This document shows positions 44,228 to 52,449 of a DNA stretch of 64,000 nt, piece by piece (within the stretch, counting starts at the first letter, position 1; each line of letters begins with the position of its first letter). The translations under genes and the position numbers were made by a program. The notes beneath the pieces were generated by a model. It did not search any database. It was not told the origin of the DNA and saw only the letters and a program-made list of their open reading frames with translations. The stretch comes from a bacterium (lineage in GTDB: Bacteria > Hydrothermota > UBA3072 > JAPDKE01). The stretch covers positions 115,578 to 179,577 of the forward strand of contig JAPDKE010000013.1 in the NCBI GenBank assembly GCA_029258725.1, given 5' to 3'.

Positions 44228-44927
44228 GCGCCTCCTCCATCTCTCTTATTATCCTCTCCGCCATCCCTCTTCTGTCTTCCGCATAGAGTATGGGTCTTCC
44301 TACAACAAGATAATCAGCCCCTGCAAGAATCGCCTCCTCCGGTGTTCTCACCCTTTCCTGGTCATGTGTATCGTATCCCTTTGGTCTTATGCCCGGTGTC
44401 ACCACAACAAAATCCTCCCCACACGTCTCCTTTATCTTTTTAACCTCAAGAGGAGATGCAACAACACCATCAAGCCCCGCACTCTTCACAAGCCTTGCAA
44501 GGTGAAGAACCTCCTCCTCAAGAGTCCTGTCATTCACCCCCACAACATCGTGAAGGAATGCCTCGTCAAGAGAAGTGAGAATGGTAACCCCCAGAAGAAG
44601 AGGCTTGTTTTCCTGTGCCTCCCATACACTTTTCTGCGCAACCTCCATCATCTCAAATCCACCAAGGGAATGAAGGGTGAGCATATCAACCCCAAGTTCC
44701 ATGCAGGCTCTCACTGCATTTCCTATGGTATTTGGAATGTCATGGAACTTGAGGTCAAGAAAGACCTTTTTCCCCTGTTCTTTCAAAAACTTCACTGCAT
44801 CCTTTCCCTCTCTTATGAATAACTGGAACCCAACCTTGTAGAAGTCCACCAGTTCATCCAGTTCCTCCACTATTTTCCTTGCATCATCAAGAGTATTCAC
44901 ATCCAGGGCAACAATCAGTCTTTCCAT
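44202..44927 (-). CDS. pyrF: Orotidine 5'-phosphate decarboxylase
   Basis: Last step of UMP synthesis. The catalytic signature VFLDLKFHDIPNTIGNAV has the Asp-Lys-Asp charge network, and VVTPGIRPKGYDTHDQ is the phosphate-loop region. At 241 residues it is of the normal bacterial type. GGGAGG precedes the ATG at 44927. It overlaps pyrD by 13 bases. Confidence 0.96.
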   Translation of the reverse strand: MERLIVALDVNTLDDARKIVEELDELVDFYKVGFQLFIREGKDAVKFLKEQGKKVFLDLKFHDIPNTIGNAVRACMELGVDMLTLHSLGGFEMMEVAQKSVWEAQENKPLLLGVTILTSLDEAFLHDVVGVNDRTLEEEVLHLARLVKSAGLDGVVASPLEVKKIKETCGEDFVVVTPGIRPKGYDTHDQERVRTPEEAILAGADYLVVGRPILYAEDRRGMAERIIREMEEARAKLRGTF

Positions 44928-45808
44928 CTCAACCTCCCTTTTATATCTTTTATACCATGTAAATTCCTTTCTTTCAAGTATTTTATTATTCCAGAGAGAA
45001 CACGCCTGGGCGCCTCAGGGTCCCTCAGCATGATAGAGCCAAGACCTATTGCAGAGGCACCTGCAAGGAAGAATTTAATCGCATCGTTTTCGTCCTTTAT
45101 TCCTCCCATACCTATCAGCGGGATTTTCACCTTTTCGTAAACCCTTCTCACTGCAAAGAGGGCAAGGGGCCTTATGGCAGGTCCAGAAAGCCCTCCCCTC
45201 CACGCCTCCCATGTATCCAGGTCTATCTCCATTCCCTGATACGTATTAACAAGACTAAGGGCATCTGCCCCGGCCTCTTCACATGCAAGTGCAACATCCT
45301 CAAGTCTATCTGTGTTTGGAGTGAGCTTAACTATAAGGGTTTTCTTTGTCACTTTTCTTACTTCCCCTGTAACCCTTCCTGCAAGAGAAGGGTCCTTTCC
45401 CCATACAATTCCTCCCTCCTTTACATTGGGACAGGAAAGGTTGAGTTCAATTGCATCAAAATCCATGCATAAAGCGGCAAGTTTTTTAAAATCATCCACG
45501 GTCTCCGCATGCAGATTTGCTATGAGGGGAACGCCGGGTTTCCTCATCTCCGGCATAAGCTCAAGCACCTTTTCAATCCCTGGATTCTCAAGCCCTATGC
45601 GGTTGAGGACACCGCAGGGGGTTTCAAATATTCTGGGAGGCGGATTCCCCTCCTTTGGTGTTAAACTCACTCCCTTTATTGTTATCGCTCCCACTGCACC
45701 AAAATCCGTAATACCCTTAAGTTCAATTCCGTATCCACATGTTCCGGATGCAAGGACTATCGGGGTTTTCAATTCAAGTTCTCCAATTTTCACGGAAAGG
45801 TCAATCAA
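44915..45808 (-). CDS. pyrD: Dihydroorotate dehydrogenase B, catalytic subunit
   Basis: FMN enzyme that oxidises dihydroorotate. NLSCPNVKEGG, IVKLTPNT, LVNTYQGMEIDL and IGMGGIKDENDAIKFFLAGA are characteristic. The presence of pyrK directly upstream makes it the class 1B, NAD-linked type. TTG 45808 has AAGGAGG six bases upstream and is preferred to TTG 45814, which abuts that site. Confidence 0.94.
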   Translation of the reverse strand: MIDLSVKIGELELKTPIVLASGTCGYGIELKGITDFGAVGAITIKGVSLTPKEGNPPPRIFETPCGVLNRIGLENPGIEKVLELMPEMRKPGVPLIANLHAETVDDFKKLAALCMDFDAIELNLSCPNVKEGGIVWGKDPSLAGRVTGEVRKVTKKTLIVKLTPNTDRLEDVALACEEAGADALSLVNTYQGMEIDLDTWEAWRGGLSGPAIRPLALFAVRRVYEKVKIPLIGMGGIKDENDAIKFFLAGASAIGLGSIMLRDPEAPRRVLSGIIKYLKERNLHGIKDIKGRLRWKD

Positions 45809-46523
45809 AGACAACCTCCTTCAGGTTGAAAACAGGACCATCCGTGCAGAGATGCTTTATTCCTCCTTTTGTCCTTATTGCACATCCCTTGCATATCCCC
45901 ATCCCGCACCCCATCCTTTCTTCAAGAAACCCGTATATTTCACCATCGTAACCTTGAAGTTTCTCAAGCATGGGGCGTGGTCCACAGGCATAAACAGGAA
46001 GTCTTTCTGGAAGTTTCTTAAAAAAGAGATCAACCACCGTTCCCTTATATCCAAGAGAACCATCCTCGGTTGCAAGGAACACCTCAAATCCATTTTTCTC
46101 AAGCAATTCTGTTCCAAAAATCTCATCCTTATTCTTTCCTCCAACGAATGCGTATCCTTTTCCCCATCTGGAAAGGAAAAGAAGCGGTGCTATCCCTATC
46201 CCTCCTCCAACAAGGATAAACTTCTCTGGAAGTTCTATTCTCCTGCCAAGAGGTCCAGTTATCCATATTTTTTCACCGGGCTTCATGCGGGATAAAAGCT
46301 CCGTTCCCCTTCCCTTTACTCTGATGAGAAAGAAAAGACATGTGGAAGAACTCCATGCTATGCTTAAGGGTCTTGGGAGGAAGAGTTCGTATCCCTCCCA
46401 CCCCCTCACCATCACAAACTGACCCGGACCTGCAAGGGATGGAATTTCCGGAATCTCAACCTCCATCCAGTAAAAATTTCCTTTTTTTTCATTCCTCTTT
46501 ACTCTCCCTTCCCTCAATCTCAT
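45801..46523 (-). CDS. pyrK: Dihydroorotate dehydrogenase B, electron transfer subunit
   Basis: FAD and iron-sulfur subunit that passes electrons from PyrD to NAD. PGQFVMVRGWE and PRPLSIAW are the flavin-binding segments, GGGIGIAPLLFLS the NAD-binding loop, and the C-terminal cysteines in GCGMGICKGCAIRTKGG and HLCTDGPVF bind a 2Fe-2S cluster. Start ATG 46523 follows AAAGGAGG and overlaps the TPR gene by 35 bases. Confidence 0.94.
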   Translation of the reverse strand: MRLREGRVKRNEKKGNFYWMEVEIPEIPSLAGPGQFVMVRGWEGYELFLPRPLSIAWSSSTCLFFLIRVKGRGTELLSRMKPGEKIWITGPLGRRIELPEKFILVGGGIGIAPLLFLSRWGKGYAFVGGKNKDEIFGTELLEKNGFEVFLATEDGSLGYKGTVVDLFFKKLPERLPVYACGPRPMLEKLQGYDGEIYGFLEERMGCGMGICKGCAIRTKGGIKHLCTDGPVFNLKEVVFD

Positions 46524-47760
46524 CAAGCCTCCTTTTTGCCTGTGCTGCATAATCGGGATATTTTCTCATTATCAACCTGTAAAACTCCTTTGCCTTTGTA
46601 ATGTCTCCCTTCAATTCGTTTATGTATCCCAGGGCAAAAAGACTCTTCACAACATAAGGGCTATCCGGATATTCCCTCCATATGGTTTCATACTCTATCT
46701 CTGCAAGGTCGGGTTTTCCAAGGTCAAAGAGGTATGTCTCGGCAGTGAAAAAATGCCTTTTTGCTTCGTCCTCTTCTTCTGCATACTTCTTTATCCTCTC
46801 TATTGCCTCTTTTCTCTTCCTTGCAAGTTTTTTTTCTTCAACATTTCCAGGTCCCTGGGTTGCCCTGGTATAATATTCCTTTGCCTTCTCCCAGTTTGCT
46901 CTATCCTCGTAGTACCTTCCAAGTTCGTAAAACGCCCTTATTGCAATCTTTCCTCCCTTTCTTGCAGCATCCTCAAGAAAACTCACCCCTTCCTCATCCC
47001 CCAGAGCAAGCATGGAAAGCCCCTTTATGAGCATTACCTCCGGGTCATCAATGGACTCTATTACCTCCTGTGCCTTTTCATACTCCTTCATTTCATAAAG
47101 AAACCAGGCGTATTCTATCCTTATCTTTTTCTCCTCCCCCGGTGGAAGTGAAAGGGAGAGGAGCCTCTCATAGTATTCCATTGCCTTTTCTTTGTCTTTA
47201 AGTTTCGCCTTTGCCCTTGCAAGAACAAGGTATATCTTCTCCCTCACACCCGGGAATTCATCCGAGATTCTTTCTCCTTCCTCTATCACCCTCTCAACCT
47301 CTCCCCTTTCAAGATACACAAAAAGAAGCTCGGTTATTGCCTCCTCTTTCACTCTTTTATCCCCCTTTTCTATTGCCCTTTTGAGATAATAAATTGCATA
47401 CTCATAGTCTCCTGTTCTTAAATAAGCAATTCCAAGATATAAATACGCATCGTCCACCAGTTTGCTTTCAGGAAAATAGGTTATGAGTTCCGTAAACTTT
47501 CTCTTTGCCTTTGGATAGTCTTCAAGCTCAAGATATATCCTTCCAAGCATGAGCAGTGCATCGTCCACCCATCTTGAGCGCGGATAGAACTGAAGAAGTT
47601 TTGAGCACTTTTCCTCGGCACGCTTGAGCAGGCTCTGATTTACCTTTCCCGTTTTCTCCTTCTCCTCCATTGCCCGCTCAAACGCATCCCTTGCATTGTA
47701 GTAAATGTTGTAATAATCACACCCCAGAAAGAAAAGAAGAGAAAGATAAAGATAACGCAT
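46489..47760 (-). CDS. TPR-repeat lipoprotein
   Basis: Signal sequence YLYLSLLFFLGC with a lipobox, followed by about nine tetratricopeptide repeats over residues 25-420 (for example VDDALLMLGRIYLELEDYPKAKRKF and VDDAYLYLGIAYLRTGDYEYA, shown in part). It resembles BamD/YbgF-like or Tol-associated TPR proteins but I cannot assign one. It is the first gene of the pyr-containing transcript, with a promoter whose -10 box ends 6 bases before the ATG. Confidence 0.75.
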   Translation of the reverse strand: MRYLYLSLLFFLGCDYYNIYYNARDAFERAMEEKEKTGKVNQSLLKRAEEKCSKLLQFYPRSRWVDDALLMLGRIYLELEDYPKAKRKFTELITYFPESKLVDDAYLYLGIAYLRTGDYEYAIYYLKRAIEKGDKRVKEEAITELLFVYLERGEVERVIEEGERISDEFPGVREKIYLVLARAKAKLKDKEKAMEYYERLLSLSLPPGEEKKIRIEYAWFLYEMKEYEKAQEVIESIDDPEVMLIKGLSMLALGDEEGVSFLEDAARKGGKIAIRAFYELGRYYEDRANWEKAKEYYTRATQGPGNVEEKKLARKRKEAIERIKKYAEEEDEAKRHFFTAETYLFDLGKPDLAEIEYETIWREYPDSPYVVKSLFALGYINELKGDITKAKEFYRLIMRKYPDYAAQAKRRLDEIEGRESKEE

Positions 47761-47766
47761 GAATAG

Positions 47767-47794
47767 AGATTAACAGATTTAAGAGAAAAGTCAA
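47767..47794 (-). promoter_or_regulatory. Promoter of the TPR-pyr operon, leaderless
   Basis: Minus-strand TTGACT (47789-47794) and TAATCT (47767-47772) are 16 bases apart; the -10 box ends 6 bases before the ATG at 47760 and no ribosome site lies between. The insertion sequence ends only 17 bases upstream of the -35 box. Confidence 0.65.
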
Positions 47795-47811
47795 CGGAAA
47801 CCTGCCTCCTG

Positions 47812-49002
47812 TTTTACTATAAAAAATGTCACATTTGAAATAGGTTTGGGAATAGGTTATCCCCTTTGTAAAAAGGGGGTGAAATGGAGGTTTTTCATGG
47901 CTGATGTAAAGAGGTCGTATGTTTTGCGTGACTGGCTTGAGGGAAGGATAAATGGTATTCAGGCGTCTATGCTTTTGGGTGTGAGTTACCGGCATGCTTT
48001 GAGGTTGAGGCGGAAGTTTGAGCGTGAGGGTTTAAAGGGGATTTTGAGAAGGAAGAGGGGCAGGAAGACTGTGAGTGAGGAGATAAAGAGGGAGATATTG
48101 ATAGAGAATGGGCTTCATGAGGTGAGGAAGAAGAAGCGCAAATTTCGCAAGAGGAGGCAGAGGATGCCAAAGAGGGGTATGCTGGGAGAGATGATACTTC
48201 TGAGCATGAGTGGATAGAGGGGCTTGGAAGATGGTGTCTTATATCAGCCATAGACGACGCCTCAGGAGAGGTCCTGTATGCGCAATTTGAGGAAAAGGAT
48301 ACTGCTTTTGCCAATATGGAGGTTATAAAGAGGATAATCAAAAAGCATGGGATATTTCATGCTCTTTATGTTGACAGGGCATCTCACTTTAAGACTACAA
48401 GGCGTGGGGGTCTCTGGTATGATGTGGATGAGGAGCAGGGAGACACAAACATAGAGAAGTGCCTCTCTGAACTGGGAATAACCCTTATTCCTGCCTACTC
48501 CCCTCAGGCAAAAGGAAGGATAGAGAGGTCATTTGGGACATTTCAGGGGAGATTGATAAATGAGCTATGGATAAGAGGGATAAAAGACTATGATGAGGCG
48601 AACAGGTTTCTCAAGGAGGAGTTTATTCCGTGGTATAACGAGAGATTTGCTCTGAAGGTGGAAGAGAGCGTTTTCAGACCTCTTCCGGAAGGGATTGACC
48701 TGGAACTGGTGTTTACTAAAAGGACAACCAGGAGAGTGAACAAAGATAATACGATAAAATTCTATGGTCAGACGATACAACTTTTGCCTACAAAAATGAA
48801 ATTGAACTTTCTGAGAGCCAAAGTAGAGGTTAGATGGTCATCCAAGGGGAGATTCTGGATACTTTATAAGGGAAAAGTTATACTCAAAGGAAAACTCTCC
48901 AGAAACAACAAACTGCTAAAAAAGGAGGAGAAAATTGAAAGCATCCTTAAGGAAAGATCCTACCACTAAAACCAGAAAAATGTGACATTTTTTATAGTAA
49001 AA
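47812..49002 (+). mobile_element. Insertion sequence, 1191 bp, with perfect 25-bp terminal inverted repeats
   Basis: TTTTACTATAAAAAATGTCA-type ends (47812-47836 and, inverted, 48978-49002) match over 25 of 25 bases. The single gene inside encodes a DDE transposase with an integrase core and N-terminal helix-turn-helix (ISNCY-like by appearance). I see no target-site duplication in the flanks. A small hairpin CCCCTTT/AAAGGGG (47861-47878) precedes the transposase start, a common way to limit translation from outside transcripts. Confidence 0.9.
47897..48969 (+). pseudogene. Frameshifted DDE transposase
   Basis: ATG 47897 follows GGAGG. The first frame (to 48217) encodes a helix-turn-helix region (GRINGIQASMLLGVSYRHALRLRRKF, in part). 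The frame is lost at 48193-48194: restoring one G in ATG-ATACTT gives ATG-GAT-ACT and joins it to the open frame reading MDTSEHEW, then IDDASGEVL and YVDRASHFK, and YSPQAKGRIERSFGTFQ, which hold the DDE residues. The missing base is in the codon of the first catalytic aspartate. No slippery sequence for programmed frameshifting is evident, so I call it inactive unless the base is an assembly error. Confidence 0.8.
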
Positions 49003-49137
49003 TCATATGACACTTGAAATTGGAATAACAGCATTTTGATCTTTTATTCTCTCCTCAAGCTTTTCGTCATTTTCCTGGATTGTTCATGCACTCATTCTAC
49101 CGGTATTCATTTTTCTTACTCCATACAATTTCTACCT

Positions 49138-49323
49138 TCATCTACCTTCTTTTTCCCTTTTTATCCTCCTTGCCTCAGATTTTATATACTCAATAAATCC
49201 CATTCCCTTCTCCTCTGCCTCCCGGGAGAGGATTTTTCTTGCTATGTGTATCTGCTGGAGCGCATAATCTCCAGGAAATTCCTTTTTTATTTCTTCGACG
49301 ATTTCTTCAAGCCTTTCTTTCAT
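49138..49323 (-). CDS. Putative antitoxin or partner of the PIN protein
   Basis: 61 residues, all helical and highly charged (LEEIVEEIKKEFPGDYALQQ, then ARKILSREAEEKGMGFIEYI). It starts 9 bases after the PIN gene stop. Size and position suit a toxin-antitoxin partner, although in most VapBC pairs the antitoxin gene comes first. No ribbon-helix-helix or AbrB motif is obvious. Confidence 0.55.
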   Translation of the reverse strand: MKERLEEIVEEIKKEFPGDYALQQIHIARKILSREAEEKGMGFIEYIKSEARRIKREKEGR

Positions 49324-49332
49324 TTTTCCTCC

Positions 49333-49737
49333 TTAAACCATTTCTCCAGGAGTTATTATTTCTACATGTTTAAGATTTTTAAGAGTATTCACCATTCGCA
49401 CGATGTCTTTCGTTGTTTTTCTGACGATATGTCTAAAATTCCAGCTCAGAAGATAGTCCATTTCATTAACAACTGCCACTGCAATATGATAGGCATCCTC
49501 CATATATTTTTCTGCTTTTTCGTCTATTTCCAGAACCGAAAACAGACTTACTATCTCTCTCATTTTTTCTCTCAATGATGGATCTGGTGTTTTCTCTATC
49601 TCTGCAAGGGTAAGTTCAGAAACATAGACTTTATAAGAAGAGAGAGTGGAGAAAAACTCCTCTGTGAGGGCTTTCCTTTCGGGGTTTCTTTCGTCAAAAA
49701 GAGCAGAAATTACAGATGTGTCAAGATATATTTTCAC
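49333..49737 (-). CDS. PIN-domain ribonuclease (VapC-like toxin)
   Basis: 134 residues with the PIN acidic residues: Asp in MKIYLDTSVIS, Glu in SELTLAEIEK, Asp in MEDAYHIAVAVVNEMDYLLS. Such proteins are Mg-dependent RNases, often VapC toxins that cut tRNA or rRNA. GTG start at 49737 overlaps the DUF374 stop by four bases, so it is co-transcribed with the lipid genes. The small gene behind it is the likely antitoxin. Confidence 0.8.
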   Translation of the reverse strand: MKIYLDTSVISALFDERNPERKALTEEFFSTLSSYKVYVSELTLAEIEKTPDPSLREKMREIVSLFSVLEIDEKAEKYMEDAYHIAVAVVNEMDYLLSWNFRHIVRKTTKDIVRMVNTLKNLKHVEIITPGEMV

Positions 49738-50258
49738 AGTGCCTCCCTGGTTTTCTCTTTAATATTAAAATCCTTGCTTCCAAATGTCAACCTGAAGCGG
49801 GCAATTTCTATCTCAATTACTGAAAAAGGCAAAGGAATGATGAATCTATCCCATGTTGGAAGGACAAGGGACCGGGATGGATAAGCCCTGAAGAAAAAAA
49901 CATTTTCTTTCCTCTCCTCAAGCCACCTTAAAAGCCTTGGTCTTATAACACCCCGCGGTCCCTTTGGACCATCAACCGCAATTGCAAGTGGAGAATAATC
50001 CCGCGCAGAAAAAACGGGTGAATACCCCATGAGTTCTGCAACCCTCCCTGCAAGCCTCCCATCGGGCGAGTTTCTCACAAGAACATAAATCTTTCTCTTT
50101 TTAAACGCATAAAGAAGCGGAAGCATCTCCCCATGATAAAAGAGAAAAATCCCGGAGGGAGGGAGTTTACCTTTTATTCTTATCCTCCATGTCTTCCCGA
50201 GAACCTCAATTATTGAAAAAAGAAAGAATGGAAGAACAAACTCTCTCATAAACCCCAT
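49734..50258 (-). CDS. DUF374 protein, lysophospholipid acyltransferase-like
   Basis: Membrane-associated protein of the DUF374 family, related to Kdo/lipid A acyltransferases. Visible marks are IFLFYHGEMLPLLYAF, VRNSPDGRLAGRVAELMGY, and the AIAVDGPKGPRGV block. The first 20 residues are hydrophobic. Start ATG 50258 lies 9 bases after AAGGAGG in the lpxB end. Length of 174 residues is near the family norm. Downstream of lpxB, a role in acylating lipid A or a related lipid is likely. Confidence 0.8.
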   Translation of the reverse strand: MGFMREFVLPFFLFSIIEVLGKTWRIRIKGKLPPSGIFLFYHGEMLPLLYAFKKRKIYVLVRNSPDGRLAGRVAELMGYSPVFSARDYSPLAIAVDGPKGPRGVIRPRLLRWLEERKENVFFFRAYPSRSLVLPTWDRFIIPLPFSVIEIEIARFRLTFGSKDFNIKEKTREAL

Positions 50259-51207
50259 CCCCTGCAACCTCCTTGAGGGAAGAAAGTTTCTCTTTTATCT
50301 TTTCTTTTTTCTCCATAACCTCAAAGAGTTTTTCCAGAACCCTCTCCTTCTCAAAAACTTCGGGAAAAACTTCCTCACCCAGCAGGATATTTGGAAGGGC
50401 AAGGTATCGTGTCTTTAAAAGCATTCTTCCTGCAAGTTTATCAATGAAAGGAACATGGGCGGTAACCACCGCAGGGATTCCTGAAAGCGCAAGTTCAAGG
50501 GTGATGGTCCCCGGTTTTGAGATGGCAACCATTGCAGATGATAAAACCCTTTCCTTTGATGAAGTGTAAAAAATCCCTTTTTCCTCCCTTTCCCTCTCCC
50601 ATGGAATGCACACAACAACCTTTATTTTCTCTTTAAATTTTTCCACAACCTCAAGCATGAAGGGAAGGTTCCTTTTAACCTCACCCTCCCTTGAACCCGG
50701 GAAAATTCCAATAACATTCTCTTCTTTTCTTTCAATCTCCTTCCATGGGAATCCGGTGCACTCCACCTCAACGCCTTCCTCCTCCCAGATTCTTTTCTCA
50801 AAATCAAAAAACACAAAAACCTTCCTCACCCATTTTTTAATCCTCTTTCCCCTCCATCTTCCCCATGCCCATATCTGGGGAGGATGGAGGTAAAACACAG
50901 GGATACCCATACTTCCAGCCGCTTTTCCTATCTCCATGTTGAATCCGGGAAAGTCAACAAGCAGGACAAAGGAGGGTCTTTCTTTTCTCAGGAAATCAAT
51001 TATTTTCTTTTTGAGACTTACAAAATAAAAAAGACTTCCCGGAACATCCCTGAATCCCACCACTGCCTTACTTCTCCCGATTATCCTCACCCCCTCTTTC
51101 TCAAGCCTCTCCCCTCCCACACCGTAAAGGGGAAAATCCATGAGTTTCACAACCTCACAGGCATGAATCTCTCCTGAAAACTCACCTGTTGAGATAAAGC
51201 CCTTCAT
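50206..51207 (-). CDS. lpxB: Lipid-A-disaccharide synthase
   Basis: Glycosyltransferase (GT19) joining lipid X and UDP-diacylglucosamine. FISTGEFSGEIHACEVV, LVDFPGFNMEI, YLHPPQIWAWGRWRGKRIKK, GIFPGSREGEVKRNLPFML and SKPGTITLELALSGIPAVV are the family blocks. The 333 residues are slightly short of the 380-residue norm. Overlaps the HAD gene by 26 bases and DUF374 by about 50. Confidence 0.93.
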   Translation of the reverse strand: MKGFISTGEFSGEIHACEVVKLMDFPLYGVGGERLEKEGVRIIGRSKAVVGFRDVPGSLFYFVSLKKKIIDFLRKERPSFVLLVDFPGFNMEIGKAAGSMGIPVFYLHPPQIWAWGRWRGKRIKKWVRKVFVFFDFEKRIWEEEGVEVECTGFPWKEIERKEENVIGIFPGSREGEVKRNLPFMLEVVEKFKEKIKVVVCIPWEREREEKGIFYTSSKERVLSSAMVAISKPGTITLELALSGIPAVVTAHVPFIDKLAGRMLLKTRYLALPNILLGEEVFPEVFEKERVLEKLFEVMEKKEKIKEKLSSLKEVAGDGVYERVCSSILSFFNN

Positions 51208-51859
51208 TGAAAAATCTCATGGCATCATGCATGTCAGAGAAAAGGAAATCGGGGGATGCAGTTTCAAGTTCGCTTCTCTCAGAAAACCCGTTTGCAACCG
51301 CAATGGAGTAAAATCCAGCCTCCCTTGCAGCCTCAACATCCCTTGGTGTATCCCCCACAACATAAACTGCCTCGGGCTCCCCATAAATTTTCCTTCCTCT
51401 CTCAACAGCTATCTTCAGGAGTTTACTTCTCTTTATTGAATCAGACCCGTAGGCACCAAAGGAGAAGTATGAAAGTAAAGAGGAGGGAGAAAGTTTTATT
51501 CTTGCACCCTTTTCTATATTCCCTGTTGCAAGCCCCAGAGCAAATCCTTCATTTTTTGCACGCTCAAGAAACTCCTTAACCCCTGGAAGAACCTCGTAGT
51601 TCGGGTTGTTTATCTCATGAGGAAGATATTTGAGATATCGCTCAAAGATTTTTTCATATTCCTCAGGTTCGGGCTCCCTTCCCATGAATACAAGAAAGAC
51701 ATCCCTCACTATCTCCGGGTCTGTCCTTCCAGGGGGTGGAACCTTTGAGAGTGCATCCTCTATTCCATACAGTTCAAAAAATGCCCTGTTAAGGCTTCTT
51801 GTGCCTGCCCCTCCTGATACAATGAGTGTTCCATCCAGGTCAAAAAGCAAAAACCTCAT
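51182..51859 (-). CDS. HAD-superfamily phosphatase (phosphoglycolate phosphatase-like)
   Basis: HAD motif I FLLFDLDGTLIVSGG, motif II LGLATGN, motif III lysine around IKRSKLLKIA, and motif IV VYVVGDTPRDVEAAREAG. A helical cap lies at residues 20-90. The substrate cannot be read from the sequence; phosphoglycolate or another small phosphate is usual for this group. It overlaps plsY by four bases. Confidence 0.88.
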   Translation of the reverse strand: MRFLLFDLDGTLIVSGGAGTRSLNRAFFELYGIEDALSKVPPPGRTDPEIVRDVFLVFMGREPEPEEYEKIFERYLKYLPHEINNPNYEVLPGVKEFLERAKNEGFALGLATGNIEKGARIKLSPSSLLSYFSFGAYGSDSIKRSKLLKIAVERGRKIYGEPEAVYVVGDTPRDVEAAREAGFYSIAVANGFSERSELETASPDFLFSDMHDAMRFFNEGLYLNR

Positions 51860-52446
51860 TTCTTTTCTCCTATTCTGGGCTCTTTACCCCTGATGAGCCT
51901 TTTTATGTTTGAATGATGTCTCACTATTACAAGAACCGCGGCGAGAACCCCGAACCAGAAGAAACTTCTCTGAACGCGGAAGGTATAAAGGAAGAAAGGA
52001 AGGGAGATTGCGGCAAGAATGGACGAAAGCGAGACAATCCTTGAAATAAGTAAAACAAAAAGCCACAATCCAAAGGCACAGAGAACAGGAACAGGGGCGA
52101 GTCCCACGAATGCTCCAAATCCCGTTGCAACCCCTTTTCCCCCACGGAATTTAAGCCATGGGGTGAACATGTGTCCTGAAACTGCTCCAAGTGCGGCAAG
52201 AACCCCGGGAAGCCCCCAGAACAGGGTGAATCTTGCCCAGTAGGCAACCGGCAGGAATCCCTTTAAAAAGTCAAGAACAAAGACAAGAATCCCCTCCTTT
52301 TTCCCCACAACCCTCATCACATTCGTTGCCCCTATGTTTCCGCTTCCCTGCTCCCTTATATCCACTCCCTTTGCCTTTGCAACAATGAAGCCAAAGGGTA
52401 TTGAGCCCAGGATAAAGCCTGAAAGAAAGGAAAGGACGAGTTCCAT
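51856..52446 (-). CDS. plsY: Acyl-phosphate:glycerol-3-phosphate acyltransferase PlsY
   Basis: Integral membrane enzyme that makes lysophosphatidate from acyl-phosphate. It has five or so membrane segments and the three PlsY motifs: GSIPFGFIVAKAKGVDIREQ-type motif 1 with GSGNIGATNVMRV, FRGGKGVATGFG motif 2, and RHHSNIKRLIRGKE near the C-terminus. At 196 residues it is normal. Confidence 0.94.
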   Translation of the reverse strand: MELVLSFLSGFILGSIPFGFIVAKAKGVDIREQGSGNIGATNVMRVVGKKEGILVFVLDFLKGFLPVAYWARFTLFWGLPGVLAALGAVSGHMFTPWLKFRGGKGVATGFGAFVGLAPVPVLCAFGLWLFVLLISRIVSLSSILAAISLPFFLYTFRVQRSFFWFGVLAAVLVIVRHHSNIKRLIRGKEPRIGEKK

Positions 52447-52449
52447 CTC

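Noticed and set aside
48191..48200. Programmed frameshift in the transposase
   Set aside because: No slippery heptamer or following structure is present at the junction.
47800..49014. Target-site duplication around the insertion sequence
   Set aside because: The bases outside the two ends (CCTCCTG and TCATATG) do not match.
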